DNA from: Paraflavitalea soli | Lineage (GTDB): Bacteria > Bacteroidota > Bacteroidia > Chitinophagales > Chitinophagaceae | Direction of reading: 5' to 3' | Assembly (NCBI RefSeq): GCF_003555545.1 | Contig: NZ_CP032157.1 | Coordinates: 2,298,546-2,362,545, forward strand | DNA length: 64,000 bases | Shown here: piece after piece, positions 1-8,531 of the stretch | Layout: each line of letters begins with the position of its first letter | Numbering within the stretch: the stretch's first letter is position 1 | Notes under the pieces: model-generated | The model's database searches: none | Seen by the model: the letters and a program-made list of their open reading frames with translations, nothing else | What the model was told of the DNA's origin: nothing | Program-made: the position numbers and the translations under genes

Positions 1-216
1 GCACACTTGCTGTTAAAAGCCGACAGCACAGCGTTAGATGAAGTGCTGCAAAAAGGCGATTCCCTGAATACTAAACCTACTACAATGCCCTTGTCCCAGG
101 GAGTACCGGTGTTCATAATATACAATACGGCCTGGACCGACCAGACAGGGATGGTGCGCTTTTATGACGACATTTACAGAAAATCGATCCCCCTGCCCGA
201 CCTGCGTCAAAAATGA
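1..216 (+). CDS. L,D-transpeptidase (YcbB-like), C-terminal fragment
   Basis: The reading frame is open from the first base of the window and stops at 214-216, so only the last 71 codons are present. The remaining text (VPVFIIYNTAWTDQTG, then FYDDIYRKS) resembles the conserved C-terminal end of YcbB/LdtD-type L,D-transpeptidases, which make 3-3 cross-links in peptidoglycan in the periplasm. The catalytic Cys/His motif would lie upstream, outside the window, so activity cannot be judged. The gene ends 60 bases before the sensor kinase. The family call rests on this short tail only. Confidence 0.6.
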   Translation, partial: AHLLLKADSTALDEVLQKGDSLNTKPTTMPLSQGVPVFIIYNTAWTDQTGMVRFYDDIYRKSIPLPDLRQK

Positions 217-276
217 TCCGCCACCTCACGGCATTTGTCAAACTTGTTTTAACTTCCGGAAAATTTAAAGGAGCGT

Positions 277-1839
277 ATGTTTACAGAGAAGCCTTTGAAT
301 GTATTGCTGTTCTGCTTCATTGTAATGGTCACCTCCGCGGTATTGCAATACCTGAGTCCGGGAGTGAGCTTTTATGACAGCGGCCTCATTATTGCCGTGC
401 TGCTGACCGTTTTTCTAAAGAACGATAGTTACACAAAATTATTTGGCCTGGCGGGTATATTGCTGGTAGGTATTTCCTTCTTTTACTTCCACCCGGGTAT
501 GACCACTCGCCAGGTGCTCATGCAGCACCTATTCTCTGCCATGATCCTTGTTATTGCCACCATGGCAGTGCTTTATGTAAAGAAATTATACCGTTCCATA
601 GAATCTGATGAAAGGCAGGTGAACGCCTTATTTGAGCACGCTACCGAAGGCATCATTTTAACCAATTCAGCGGGCAAGATCGTATTGATCAATCCCGCCG
701 CAACACGTTTGTTTGAGTATGAAAAAGATGATCTGCTGGGAAAAGAAATTGAATCCTTAATCCCTTCCCGGTTTCATGGAAAGCATGAACATTACCGGCA
801 AGGCTTTTATAAACATCCATCCAACAGAACAATGGGCCATGGACGCGATCTGTTTGCCAAAACAAAAAGCGGCCGTGAATTTCCCGTTGAAGTGAGTCTC
901 AGTCACTACCGGCAGAAAAATGAAAATTTTGTCATCGCTTTTTTGGTCGACATCACCGAGCGCAAAAAAGCAGAACAGGAATTATTGGACCAGAAAAGAC
1001 AACTGGAAGAGATCACGGCCGATATGCGCAAGCTAAATACGGAGTTGGAATCGAAAGTGGAAGATAGAACAATGATCTTAAGGGAGGCGTTGCAGGAACT
1101 GGAACGCTCACAGCAGGAGTTGAATGAAGCGCTGAATAAAGAAAAGGAACTCAATGAGATCAAATCACGTTTTGTTTCGATGGCCTCGCACGAGTTCAGA
1201 ACCCCTTTAAGTACGGTGCTATCTTCCGCGGCATTGATCGGCCGGTACACACAGGGGGATGAACAGGACAAACGCGACCGGCATATAAAACGTATAAAGG
1301 ATTCTGTGCGACACCTGAATGTATTACTGGAAGACTTCTTATCACTGGGCAAACTGGAAGAAGGCAGGATCAAAGCAACATGTGCCCCTTTTAATGTGCG
1401 GGCATTCCAGGCCGAGGTAGTGGATGAGATGAATGTGATCCTTAAGGAGGGGCAGTCCATTGAACAGGAATTTACCGGCGATGATCAGTTTGATACAGAC
1501 AGCCACCTGCTGAAAAACATTCTTATCAACCTGCTGAGTAATGCGGCCAAATTCTCCGGGGATAATGCTGTGATCCGGCTCAAGATCGATCACAACGGAA
1601 ACTCCCTGCAAGTGACTGTAACTGATGAAGGTGTTGGTATCTCCGAAGAGGACCAACAACACTTGTTCAGTACTTTCTTTAGGGGTAAAAATGTAGTGAA
1701 CATTGCAGGTACGGGCCTGGGATTGCACATAGTAAAAAGATATGTGGAACTATTGCATGGCACCCTCCAGTTGACCAGTAAATTGGACGAAGGCACCTGC
1801 GTAACCATCACCATCCCATTGCCGGAAAAAATGGCGTAA
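277..1839 (+). CDS. Membrane PAS sensor histidine kinase, FixL-like
   Basis: A 520-residue kinase. About four membrane segments fill residues 8-102. A PAS domain follows (about 112-230), then a coiled coil (230-295), a HisKA domain with phospho-acceptor His305 in SHEFRTP, and a HATPase with N box (NLLSNAAKF), G1 (DEGVGI) and G2 (GTGLGLHI). The PAS domain is strikingly FixL-like. LIPSRFHGKHEHY parallels the FixL segment carrying the proximal haem ligand, which places His170 at the ligand position. MGHGR places Arg190 where FixL has its oxygen-sensing distal Arg. This alignment is from memory. An oxygen- or redox-sensing role is inferred. The gene stands apart from any response regulator. The nearest regulator without its own kinase is the receiver-CRP fusion at 11.1 kb. 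No FNR-type box was found upstream. Confidence 0.85.
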   Translation: MFTEKPLNVLLFCFIVMVTSAVLQYLSPGVSFYDSGLIIAVLLTVFLKNDSYTKLFGLAGILLVGISFFYFHPGMTTRQVLMQHLFSAMILVIATMAVLYVKKLYRSIESDERQVNALFEHATEGIILTNSAGKIVLINPAATRLFEYEKDDLLGKEIESLIPSRFHGKHEHYRQGFYKHPSNRTMGHGRDLFAKTKSGREFPVEVSLSHYRQKNENFVIAFLVDITERKKAEQELLDQKRQLEEITADMRKLNTELESKVEDRTMILREALQELERSQQELNEALNKEKELNEIKSRFVSMASHEFRTPLSTVLSSAALIGRYTQGDEQDKRDRHIKRIKDSVRHLNVLLEDFLSLGKLEEGRIKATCAPFNVRAFQAEVVDEMNVILKEGQSIEQEFTGDDQFDTDSHLLKNILINLLSNAAKFSGDNAVIRLKIDHNGNSLQVTVTDEGVGISEEDQQHLFSTFFRGKNVVNIAGTGLGLHIVKRYVELLHGTLQLTSKLDEGTCVTITIPLPEKMA

Positions 1840-1863
1840 CTTGTAGAGGACAAACCTTCAGTT

Positions 1864-2100
1864 ATGAAACGCTCAACCATTGCAGCCGTTCTGGCTACCC
1901 TTTATTTACTCATCTATTGTTTTTGTCTTCAAATGGATGCGCTCCGGATAATCGGTGTGGGACTTTATTTTTTCTCACCGGTTGTAATGATCGGGCTTGC
2001 CATGATCGTAATAAAAGATGGCAAATACAATGGCCCTGAATTGGGTGAAGAAGAATTTGGATACCAGGACAGGGATAAAAAAACGCTGGGCCCGGTTTGA
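1864..2100 (+). CDS. Small two-helix membrane protein, unknown
   Basis: A 78-residue protein starting 24 bases after the kinase stop, so it is probably co-transcribed with it. Two hydrophobic segments are visible (about 5-24 and 29-50), followed by a polar tail rich in Glu, Asp and Lys. I do not recognise a family. Its stop codon directly abuts the stop codon of the convergent SafE-like gene with no base between them, so the two transcripts must overlap or end inside each other's genes. The reading frame is compact and has a plausible start. It is presumed to be a real gene, possibly an accessory of the kinase. Confidence 0.5.
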   Translation: MKRSTIAAVLATLYLLIYCFCLQMDALRIIGVGLYFFSPVVMIGLAMIVIKDGKYNGPELGEEEFGYQDRDKKTLGPV

Positions 2101-2805
2101 TCAGTGACAGGATATCCCGCTTACGGGGACCACAGGCAACCGGGGACTGATATAAGGGATACCAAGATCCAATCCACGCAATATAAGCAGTATACCCACC
2201 GCCACGGTAAATGCCGGTATCCACTTCCTTAAATACAACCTCACAGATTGATTGAACCAGGCACTGAAATAACCGAGGCCGGTCATAGCAGGCAGTGTGC
2301 CCAATCCAAAACATACCATAAAAAGGGTGCTCCAACCAGTGCTACCCGTACTGATGGCTGCTGCTACCGCCAGGTATACCATGCCGCAAGGCAACAGTCC
2401 ATTGGCCATCCCCAACAGAAAAAAACCGGCTTTGCCGGCCCGCTTCCATAAATAAAGATTGAGTTGCGTGATCTGCTGCTGTACTATTTGTGCCGGATAG
2501 AAGCTGCGCCGTATACCTATCCTTGCAGCAAACCACCCCAGCAAGATCACAACTCCCAGGCCAACAGACAGCCATTGTTGCCAGCCTGCCAGTTGCAACC
2601 TCCTGCCGGCCAAACCAAACAGCGCACCCAGGAGGCCATAGGTCGTCAATCGCCCGGTATTATAAGTAAAAAGGGGCAACAAGCGCCGGAGACCAGCCTC
2701 TTGGGGTAAGGGCAGGGCCATCACCAATGGCCCGCACATACCTATGCAATGCAGGCTGCTCACCATGCCCATGCCAACACCTGCTATTGCTACCTGCCAG
2801 CTCAT
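2101..2805 (-). CDS. SafE/UreH-like transmembrane protein of cco cluster
   Basis: A 234-residue polytopic membrane protein of the sulfite exporter TauE/SafE superfamily (the DsbD_2/UreH-like branch). It has the typical paired motifs SSLHCIGMCGPLV near the N-terminus (two Cys) and NGLLPCGMVYLA in the middle. Members of this branch commonly close cbb3 oxidase clusters in Bacteroidota. They are suspected to act in metal or haem/thiol handling during oxidase assembly, but the substrate is not established. The start codon overlaps the ccoH stop by one base (TAATG), so translation is coupled. It is the last gene of the ccoS-to-SafE operon. Confidence 0.8.
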   Translation of the reverse strand: MSWQVAIAGVGMGMVSSLHCIGMCGPLVMALPLPQEAGLRRLLPLFTYNTGRLTTYGLLGALFGLAGRRLQLAGWQQWLSVGLGVVILLGWFAARIGIRRSFYPAQIVQQQITQLNLYLWKRAGKAGFFLLGMANGLLPCGMVYLAVAAAISTGSTGWSTLFMVCFGLGTLPAMTGLGYFSAWFNQSVRLYLRKWIPAFTVAVGILLILRGLDLGIPYISPRLPVVPVSGISCH

Positions 2806-3242
2806 TAGCGAATGGTTAAGGGTTCCTCACTGTAATAATTGGTACTATCCGCCTTCCAGGATATTTTTACCACATACCTGCCCGGCGCCAGACTTTTTTT
2901 ACTCAAAGTCTGAGAAGCGGCGCTGTCGGTATGCAACACAAACTCCCTGTCGTACCGGGCATCGGCCGGGCAGTACAACAGGATATTGCCTGCTATCCTT
3001 TTCTGCTTCATTTCGGCCGGCAGGATAATCGCAATGGAAGAGTTGTTTTCCGACAGCTTTACCCTGCTGCTGAGTGCATTGGTCTTGTCCCGGCTGTCAA
3101 TTACCTGCTGGTATGCGATCTCATCACGGTAATACTCTTTGGATACCAGGTTCACAGGTTCCTTCATGCACCGGTACACCATAAAAGACATCATGGACCC
3201 GAAAGCAGCGAATACCAGTAATAATTTATTTCCCCAGTTCAT
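2805..3242 (-). CDS. ccoH: FixH/CcoH cbb3 oxidase assembly protein
   Basis: A 145-residue protein with one N-terminal membrane helix (about 5-25) and a short extracytoplasmic domain. The segment KEYYRDEIAYQQVIDSRD is typical of FixH, which carries the EYY...Y pattern just after the helix. CcoH is needed for stable assembly of the cbb3 oxidase. It sits 11 bases downstream of ccoG and overlaps the SafE-like gene by one base. Length, topology and position all fit the family. Confidence 0.85.
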   Translation of the reverse strand: MNWGNKLLLVFAAFGSMMSFMVYRCMKEPVNLVSKEYYRDEIAYQQVIDSRDKTNALSSRVKLSENNSSIAIILPAEMKQKRIAGNILLYCPADARYDREFVLHTDSAASQTLSKKSLAPGRYVVKISWKADSTNYYSEEPLTIR

Positions 3243-3253
3243 AGTTGACGTTT

Positions 3254-4687
3254 TTATGGTTCATCGGTTACAGGCCCCAGGAAATTAGTAGTGACCACAT
3301 CTATCTGTTTACCACCCTGGTAAAGCCCGATCCTGAGCATGGATTTTCTTTCCCGGATCCATTTTTTGGGCAACACCACAAAGAAGGTACCGGCACTTTC
3401 ATCTTCTTTTTTCACCGGCACAGTGGAGCTACCTATTACTTCGATCCTCCCATTGCTATCTTCCAGTTGCAGGTGTAAGGGAATATTTTCAATGGTCTTA
3501 TTGGCGATCTTAATATTGTACAGGTTAGAGACACTGTCCGTTCCCCTTTCCTGGTACAACATACCAGGAGTTCGCATGATGGTAGCATCGATGTCCTTGC
3601 GCGACATGAGCAGGATACCCAATAGAATGACCAGTATGGACAACAGGCCGGTATATAATTTCATCCGGGTACTGTAATGAAGCGTTTCTTTATTGGCAAT
3701 TCCATTTTCTGAAGCATAGCGGATAAGTCCCTGTGGTTTCCCGATCCTGTCCATAATGGCATTACAGGCATCGATACAGGCCGTGCAACCCACACACTCC
3801 ATTTGAGTGCCATTACGGATATCGATACCGGTTGGGCAAACCTTCACGCATTGCAGGCAGTCGATGCAATCGCCGGTATCCGGGGCCGCTTTCTTAGTAT
3901 ACTTACTCCTGGGTTCGCCACGTTTATAATCGTAGGCCACGATCATCGAGTTTTTATCCAGCAATACGCCCTGTAGCCTGCCGTAAGGACAAACCACCGT
4001 ACAGGCCTGTTCCCTGAAGAAGGCATACACCGCGAAGAATACAGCAGAAAATACTATGATCGAGGTAAATCCGCCTATATGTTGACCTACAGGTTCCGTA
4101 ATGATCTTGTACAATTCTTTTATCCCAATAATGTAGGACAGAAAGAAATTGGCAATGACAAAGGCCAGCAGATAGAAAACCAGGTATTTAATGGCCCGTC
4201 GCGTGATCTTACCGGCAGTCCACGGTCTTGTTTTATTGAGCTTCTGTTGCGCCGCGCTCCCCTCGATAACATATTCAATCTTACGGAACAACATTTCCAT
4301 AAATACCGTTTGAGGGCAAACCCAGCCGCAAAACAACCTGCCAAAGGCTGCGGTGAACAGGATGATGAAAATAACGAAGGTGATCATAGTTAGCCCGAAG
4401 ATGAAAAAATCCTGGGGCCAGAACACCTTTCCGAAAATAATGAAGCGGGCAGAGGGAATATTGAAAAGAAACAGCGGCCTTCCATCGATATGTATAAAGG
4501 GTAAGGTGACAAACAAGGCAAAGAAGCCCAGGCTCACCGCCGTGCGCAGGTTGTACAACCTGCCCACTGGCTTTTGGGCATACACCCAGTTGCGCTTTCC
4601 GCTCGCATCTACGGTAGCAATCCTGTCCCTGAACGATTCCTGTATTGTTTCCTTTACCATGGCTTTGGCGCCCCGGGGGGCATACAT
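3254..4687 (-). CDS. ccoG: CcoG/FixG cupric reductase, 4Fe-4S membrane protein
   Basis: A 477-residue polytopic membrane ferredoxin. It has about five N-terminal helices, GRLFCGWVCPQTVFME of the polyferredoxin type, then CTVVCPYGRLQ, and two classical clusters, CIDCLQCVKVCP and CVGCTACIDACN. A C-terminal IgG-like FixG_C domain follows (about 370-475). CcoG reduces Cu(II) to Cu(I) for delivery to the oxidase during biogenesis. The gene lies 23 bases after ccoP. The start used gives MYAPRGAK; a Met nine residues further in (MVKETIQ) is also possible. Co-transcription from the ccoS promoter is likely. Confidence 0.93.
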   Translation of the reverse strand: MYAPRGAKAMVKETIQESFRDRIATVDASGKRNWVYAQKPVGRLYNLRTAVSLGFFALFVTLPFIHIDGRPLFLFNIPSARFIIFGKVFWPQDFFIFGLTMITFVIFIILFTAAFGRLFCGWVCPQTVFMEMLFRKIEYVIEGSAAQQKLNKTRPWTAGKITRRAIKYLVFYLLAFVIANFFLSYIIGIKELYKIITEPVGQHIGGFTSIIVFSAVFFAVYAFFREQACTVVCPYGRLQGVLLDKNSMIVAYDYKRGEPRSKYTKKAAPDTGDCIDCLQCVKVCPTGIDIRNGTQMECVGCTACIDACNAIMDRIGKPQGLIRYASENGIANKETLHYSTRMKLYTGLLSILVILLGILLMSRKDIDATIMRTPGMLYQERGTDSVSNLYNIKIANKTIENIPLHLQLEDSNGRIEVIGSSTVPVKKEDESAGTFFVVLPKKWIRERKSMLRIGLYQGGKQIDVVTTNFLGPVTDEP

Positions 4688-4710
4688 ATTGGTGAGATCA
4701 AATTGTTTCC

Positions 4711-5874
4711 TTAATTACTTGCTGATAGGGTAGCAGAATCCGCAGCTTTAGCGCCTTCTTCCTGGAATAATGCCCCCTGCGGCGGTTTCGCATTGGGCGG
4801 ATTCGTGCCTTTGATCGATTTAATATAGCTGGCAAGCTGGGCGATCTGGGCGGGCGAATAATCGTCTTTCCAGCTCTTCATACCTTTTTCGGGCACGCCA
4901 TACCTGATCGTCTTAAAAATATCTTTCATGCTGCCGCCATGCAGCCAGTATTCATCGGTAAGGTTGGGCCCTACTCCACCCTCCCCTCCTTTACCATGAC
5001 AGGGAAAACAGGTGGTGACGAATATTTTCTGCCCGGCCTGCAGGTCGGTGCTTTCAGACAGGTATTTTACCGTATTCTCATCCACATTATTAGCCGCCTT
5101 TTTCAAGTACTCAGCGCGTTTTACTTCCGCCGCTTTTACCGCCAGCTGGTATTCCTCCCCGCTCAGCGGCGCCGTGTGCGATACATGGTAACGCCACAGG
5201 TAAATGCAGGCAAAAACGATGGAAAGGTAGAAGCCATACAGCCACCAGGGTGGCAACCGGTTATCCAGTTCACGGATGCCATCGTAATCATGGCCCAGGT
5301 CGATGTTCACTTCCTGCTCCACAGGCCTGAACTTATTGAGCTTATCCCACCAACTGATGGCAGGCTTCAGTTTCTCACCTGCTATAGCAGCCTTCTTCCT
5401 TTTAATTTCCAGCAGCACACGCAGGTTGTACAGCAAAGCGCCAATGACCATCAACTCCAGGAAGATGACGCCCGTCATGGTGTAAAAAGCCGTATCGCTA
5501 AGGTTATGAGCACTGACCACGGCAGTACTGTTACCCGTTTCTTCAGCCCGGGAACTCAAACTTGTTAGCAGCAGTGCAACTACAGTTACCGCAGTTGTGG
5601 CAGGCTGACTTTTTTTTTCTTTTACAGCAGTTTCTTCCTGCTTTGATCTTTGCAGGTAGATCTGGGCGCTGCCCAGCACTACCCAGGCCAGCAAGCCAAT
5701 AATGAGGGCCAGGATAGCCATGATCACGATCAGTACCACTACAAATGGATCATCCATGGCATCAGGCAGTGGCGCCTGCGCCCACAATAAAGTGCTGCAA
5801 CATACACCTGTGATCAGTAAACCTGCTTTCTTTAACCTGCCTGCCTGGGCTAATAGGGATTGTATCAAGGACAT
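4711..5874 (-). CDS. ccoP: cbb3 oxidase diheme-type subunit III, single-haem form
   Basis: A 387-residue protein. Hydrophobic segments lie at about 16-32, 43-70, 128-150 and 211-228. The CcoP_N signature (HDYDGIRELDN then LPPWWLYGFY) is at 195-217, and one cytochrome c domain has CFPCHG at 289-294 with a likely axial Met332. Canonical CcoP carries two CxxCH motifs; only one is present here. The first 160 residues, with an extra helix pair, look like an added N-terminal module. The second c haem of the electron path is supplied by the CcoO half of the fused subunit. The gene lies 17 bases after ccoQ in the oxidase operon. Confidence 0.92.
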   Translation of the reverse strand: MSLIQSLLAQAGRLKKAGLLITGVCCSTLLWAQAPLPDAMDDPFVVVLIVIMAILALIIGLLAWVVLGSAQIYLQRSKQEETAVKEKKSQPATTAVTVVALLLTSLSSRAEETGNSTAVVSAHNLSDTAFYTMTGVIFLELMVIGALLYNLRVLLEIKRKKAAIAGEKLKPAISWWDKLNKFRPVEQEVNIDLGHDYDGIRELDNRLPPWWLYGFYLSIVFACIYLWRYHVSHTAPLSGEEYQLAVKAAEVKRAEYLKKAANNVDENTVKYLSESTDLQAGQKIFVTTCFPCHGKGGEGGVGPNLTDEYWLHGGSMKDIFKTIRYGVPEKGMKSWKDDYSPAQIAQLASYIKSIKGTNPPNAKPPQGALFQEEGAKAADSATLSASN

Positions 5875-5891
5875 AAAAATTCTTTTTGCTG

Positions 5892-6059
5892 TTAAACAGT
5901 TTTATCGAGCGGTATTTTACTTACTTCTTCCATCAGCTTCTTGTCGGCCTTAAAGGCCCATACCACCATCAGCAGGAAGAACGAGCCAAAGATGAGCAAC
6001 GAACTAAGTCCGTAAATACTGATACCGCTGATCTTTTCGAGGTAGTGAATGAATTTCAT
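5892..6059 (-). CDS. ccoQ: CcoQ-like small cbb3 oxidase subunit
   Basis: A 55-residue protein, MKFIHYLEKISGIS at the start and ending in LDKTV. It has one hydrophobic segment (about 14-38) followed by a charged tail (FKADKKLMEEVSK). This is the size, topology and position of CcoQ, the small subunit between the catalytic subunits and CcoP. The identification rests on position and topology, since CcoQ sequences diverge strongly. It lies 13 bases after the CcoN/O stop and 17 bases before ccoP. Confidence 0.75.
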   Translation of the reverse strand: MKFIHYLEKISGISIYGLSSLLIFGSFFLLMVVWAFKADKKLMEEVSKIPLDKTV

Positions 6060-6072
6060 GATTATATTTTTA

Positions 6073-8202
6073 TTACTTCACGGTTTCTGCTATTGGAACA
6101 GACTTAATATCCTTACCCAATCTTTGCAGATAGGCTATCAGGGCTATGATCTCTTTAGTATGCTTCGTTTGTATCTTATCTGCCTTCAGGCTGGTGCTGA
6201 TACTGCTTGCCTGCTCCAGCAACGCTTTGTTGGCCTGGCTGTCATACCCCGCCGGATAAGGCACTCCCAGTGTTTGCATGGCGCGGATCTTAGCCCCTGT
6301 GCTGGTAGTATCGATGTTGTTTTCGAATAACCAGTCATAGGAAGGCATGATGGAGCCCGGCGACATGGACTGCGGATCGAGCATATGGTTGTAATGCCAG
6401 CTGTCAGGATATTTGCCTCCCTCACGCGCCAGGTCGGGCCCGGTTCTTTTGGAACCCCACTGAAAAGGATGGTCATACACAAATTCACCGGCCTTGGAGT
6501 ATTCCCCGTAGCGGGCCACTTCATCACGGAAGGGTCTGATCATCTGTGAGTGACAGGTATAACAACCTTCCCGCACATAGATATCACGACCATATAATTC
6601 CAGGGGCGTATAAGGTTTTACACTGCTGATGGTAGGCACATTCGACTTTACCAGAAAGGTGGGGATCATTTCCAGGATACCGCCAATGGCCACTGCTATC
6701 AGACTGAACACGAGCATCTGCATTGGCCTTTTTTCGATCCAGCGGTGCCAGTATTCTTTGCCATGCGTAAGGATCTGTTTGGGCAGCGCAGGCGCTTCGG
6801 CTGCTTCATTGGCCATGAAGCTACCCTGCTGAATGGTCTTGCGCAGGTTATAGATCATGATAAAGGCGCTGCCAATATAGAGTGTGCCGCCAATGCTGCG
6901 GGTAACATACATAGGTATGATATGTGTAACTGTTTCCAGGAACTGGAATTTCAGTTGTCCTTCTTCAGTAAAGGTTTTCCACATCATGCTTTGTGCAAAA
7001 CCTGCCCAGTATAAAGGCAGCGCATACAATATGATACCGATGGTGCCGATCCAGAAATGCGTACCGGCCAGTTTTTTTGAATACAGCGTAGTACCCCACA
7101 TTTTGGGAATGAGCCAGTACAATATACCGAAGGTGAGAAACCCATTCCAGCCCAGCGCGCCGATGTGCACGTGCGCAATGGTCCAGTCGGTAAAGTGCGA
7201 GATGGCATTTACATTTTTTAAACTCAGCATGGGTCCTTCAAAAGTGGCCATACCATAACAAGTGATTGCCACTACCAGGAATTTCAACACAGGATCTTCC
7301 CGTACTTTATCCCAGGCCCCTCTTAAAGTAAACAAGCCATTCAGCATACCTCCCCAGCTGGGAGCGATGAGCATGATGGAAAATACCACGCCCAATGACT
7401 GCGCCCAATCGGGTAAACTGGTATACAATAAATGGTGCGGACCAGCCCAGATATAGATAAAGATCAACGCCCAGAAGTGAATGATAGAAAGCCGGTAGCT
7501 GTACACCGGCCTGTTGGCCGCCTTGGGCAGGAAATAATACATCAACCCGAGGTAAGGCGTGGTGAGGAAGAAAGCCACCGCATTGTGCCCATACCACCAT
7601 TGAACCAACGCATCCTGCACACCTGCATACCAGCTATAGCTTTTAAAAAGGGAAACAGGCAGTTCAAATGAGTTCACAATATGCAGCATGGCCACGGTGA
7701 CCCAGGTTGCAATGTAAAACCAGATGGCCACATATAAATGCGATTCACGGCGCTTAAGAATAGTACCAAAGATGTTAATGCCAAATACTACCCATACGAT
7801 GGTAATGGCAATATCGATGGGCCATTCCAATTCTGCATATTCCTTCCCGGTTGTGGCGCCGGCCCACAACGAAATAGCGCCCACTACAATAATGGCCTGC
7901 CAGCCCCAGAAATGGATCTTGCTAAGCAGGTCGCTAAACATCCTTGCTTTACACAGGCGCTGCAGGGAATAGTACACTCCCATGAAAATACCATTGCCTA
8001 CGAAGGCAAAGATCACTGCATTGGTATGCACCGGGCGCATACGGCCGAAGGTAGTGGCAGGCAGCCCGAGATTGATCTTTGGATAAAACAAGGCAATAGA
8101 TGCCCATAACCCGGCCAGCATGCCTACGATGCACCAGAACAGGACCGCGTAGGCAAACCATTTCACCGTTTTGTTGTCATAATAAAACTTTTCTACCTGC
8201 AT
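6073..8202 (-). CDS. ccoN/ccoO: Fused cbb3 oxidase subunits I and II (CcoN-CcoO)
   Basis: A 709-residue fusion of the catalytic subunit (about 1-480) and the monohaem subunit (about 490-700), common in Bacteroidota. Visible ligands are His59 (low-spin haem), His206 in WWYGHNAVAFF (CuB), His256/257 in AGPHHLLY (CuB), and His344/His346 in IAHVHIG (haems). The CcoO half has a membrane anchor (495-515) and CYTCH at 547-551. Together with CcoP it forms a proton-pumping, high-affinity terminal oxidase for respiration at low oxygen. It sits 20 bases after ccoS, and the FNR-type box upstream of ccoS should control it. Confidence 0.96.
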   Translation of the reverse strand: MQVEKFYYDNKTVKWFAYAVLFWCIVGMLAGLWASIALFYPKINLGLPATTFGRMRPVHTNAVIFAFVGNGIFMGVYYSLQRLCKARMFSDLLSKIHFWGWQAIIVVGAISLWAGATTGKEYAELEWPIDIAITIVWVVFGINIFGTILKRRESHLYVAIWFYIATWVTVAMLHIVNSFELPVSLFKSYSWYAGVQDALVQWWYGHNAVAFFLTTPYLGLMYYFLPKAANRPVYSYRLSIIHFWALIFIYIWAGPHHLLYTSLPDWAQSLGVVFSIMLIAPSWGGMLNGLFTLRGAWDKVREDPVLKFLVVAITCYGMATFEGPMLSLKNVNAISHFTDWTIAHVHIGALGWNGFLTFGILYWLIPKMWGTTLYSKKLAGTHFWIGTIGIILYALPLYWAGFAQSMMWKTFTEEGQLKFQFLETVTHIIPMYVTRSIGGTLYIGSAFIMIYNLRKTIQQGSFMANEAAEAPALPKQILTHGKEYWHRWIEKRPMQMLVFSLIAVAIGGILEMIPTFLVKSNVPTISSVKPYTPLELYGRDIYVREGCYTCHSQMIRPFRDEVARYGEYSKAGEFVYDHPFQWGSKRTGPDLAREGGKYPDSWHYNHMLDPQSMSPGSIMPSYDWLFENNIDTTSTGAKIRAMQTLGVPYPAGYDSQANKALLEQASSISTSLKADKIQTKHTKEIIALIAYLQRLGKDIKSVPIAETVK

Positions 8203-8222
8203 ATTGTGATTGTTTACGGTTC

Positions 8223-8396
8223 TTATTGGGTATCTACAGTAGTAGTGTCATCACCTGGCTTATCATCAAACAATATTCTCACCGGAGGAGAAAACTCATC
8301 ATCATATTGCTTGTTCTTTACACTCCAGATAAACCCGGCCAGGAACAGGGCCGATACGGATATGCTGGCGCCCAGCAGAATGATAATTACTGTCAT
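8223..8396 (-). CDS. ccoS: CcoS cbb3 oxidase maturation protein
   Basis: A 57-residue protein with one N-terminal helix (about 3-24), then the characteristic FIWSVKNKQYDD segment and an acidic tail. CcoS is required for inserting the redox cofactors (haem b and CuB) into the oxidase. FxW.x..QYDD after the helix is the family signature. It is the first gene of the oxidase operon, not in the usual place beside ccoI, which is transcribed from its own promoter upstream. Confidence 0.88.
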   Translation of the reverse strand: MTVIIILLGASISVSALFLAGFIWSVKNKQYDDEFSPPVRILFDDKPGDDTTTVDTQ

Positions 8397-8415
8397 AAAA
8401 CATTTGTTAACGGGT

Positions 8416-8480
8416 CAAAACTATTTAAGTCTGTACACGACAATGCTGATGTGGCTTATTGCGCCACCTGATTTTGATCA
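8416..8480 (-). promoter_or_regulatory. CRP/FNR-type box plus -7 element of cco operon (class I)
   Basis: Read on the minus strand. The operator TGATtttgATCA is at 8469-8480 and is the core of a perfect 8-bp inverted repeat (CACCTGAT/ATCAGGTG, 8465-8484). The -7 element TAGTTTTG (8423-8416) matches TAnnTTTG at all six positions. Box centre to element end is 58.5 nt. A TTG -33 candidate lies at 8443-8441. The first codon (ccoS) starts 20 bases past the element. Confidence 0.8.
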
Positions 8481-8491
8481 GGTGTAAAAAT

Positions 8492-8531
8492 GACAAAGGG
8501 TGAACCGCCCTCAGCGGGCGCCCACCCTTTG
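8492..8531 (-). terminator. Long hairpin after ccoI, probable terminator
   Basis: Directly after the ccoI stop, ACAAAGGGTG at 8492-8501 pairs with the complementary arm ending at 8531, and an inner CCGCCC/GGGCG stem strengthens it. There is no long T run, so it may act as a bidirectional or attenuating structure. Its sequence resembles the tandem repeat units near 60.3 kb. Confidence 0.5.

Noticed and set aside
906-1460. 184-codon Ser- and Cys-rich frame on the minus strand
   Set aside because: It is antisense to the kinase dimerisation domain; the composition is that of an out-of-frame reading.
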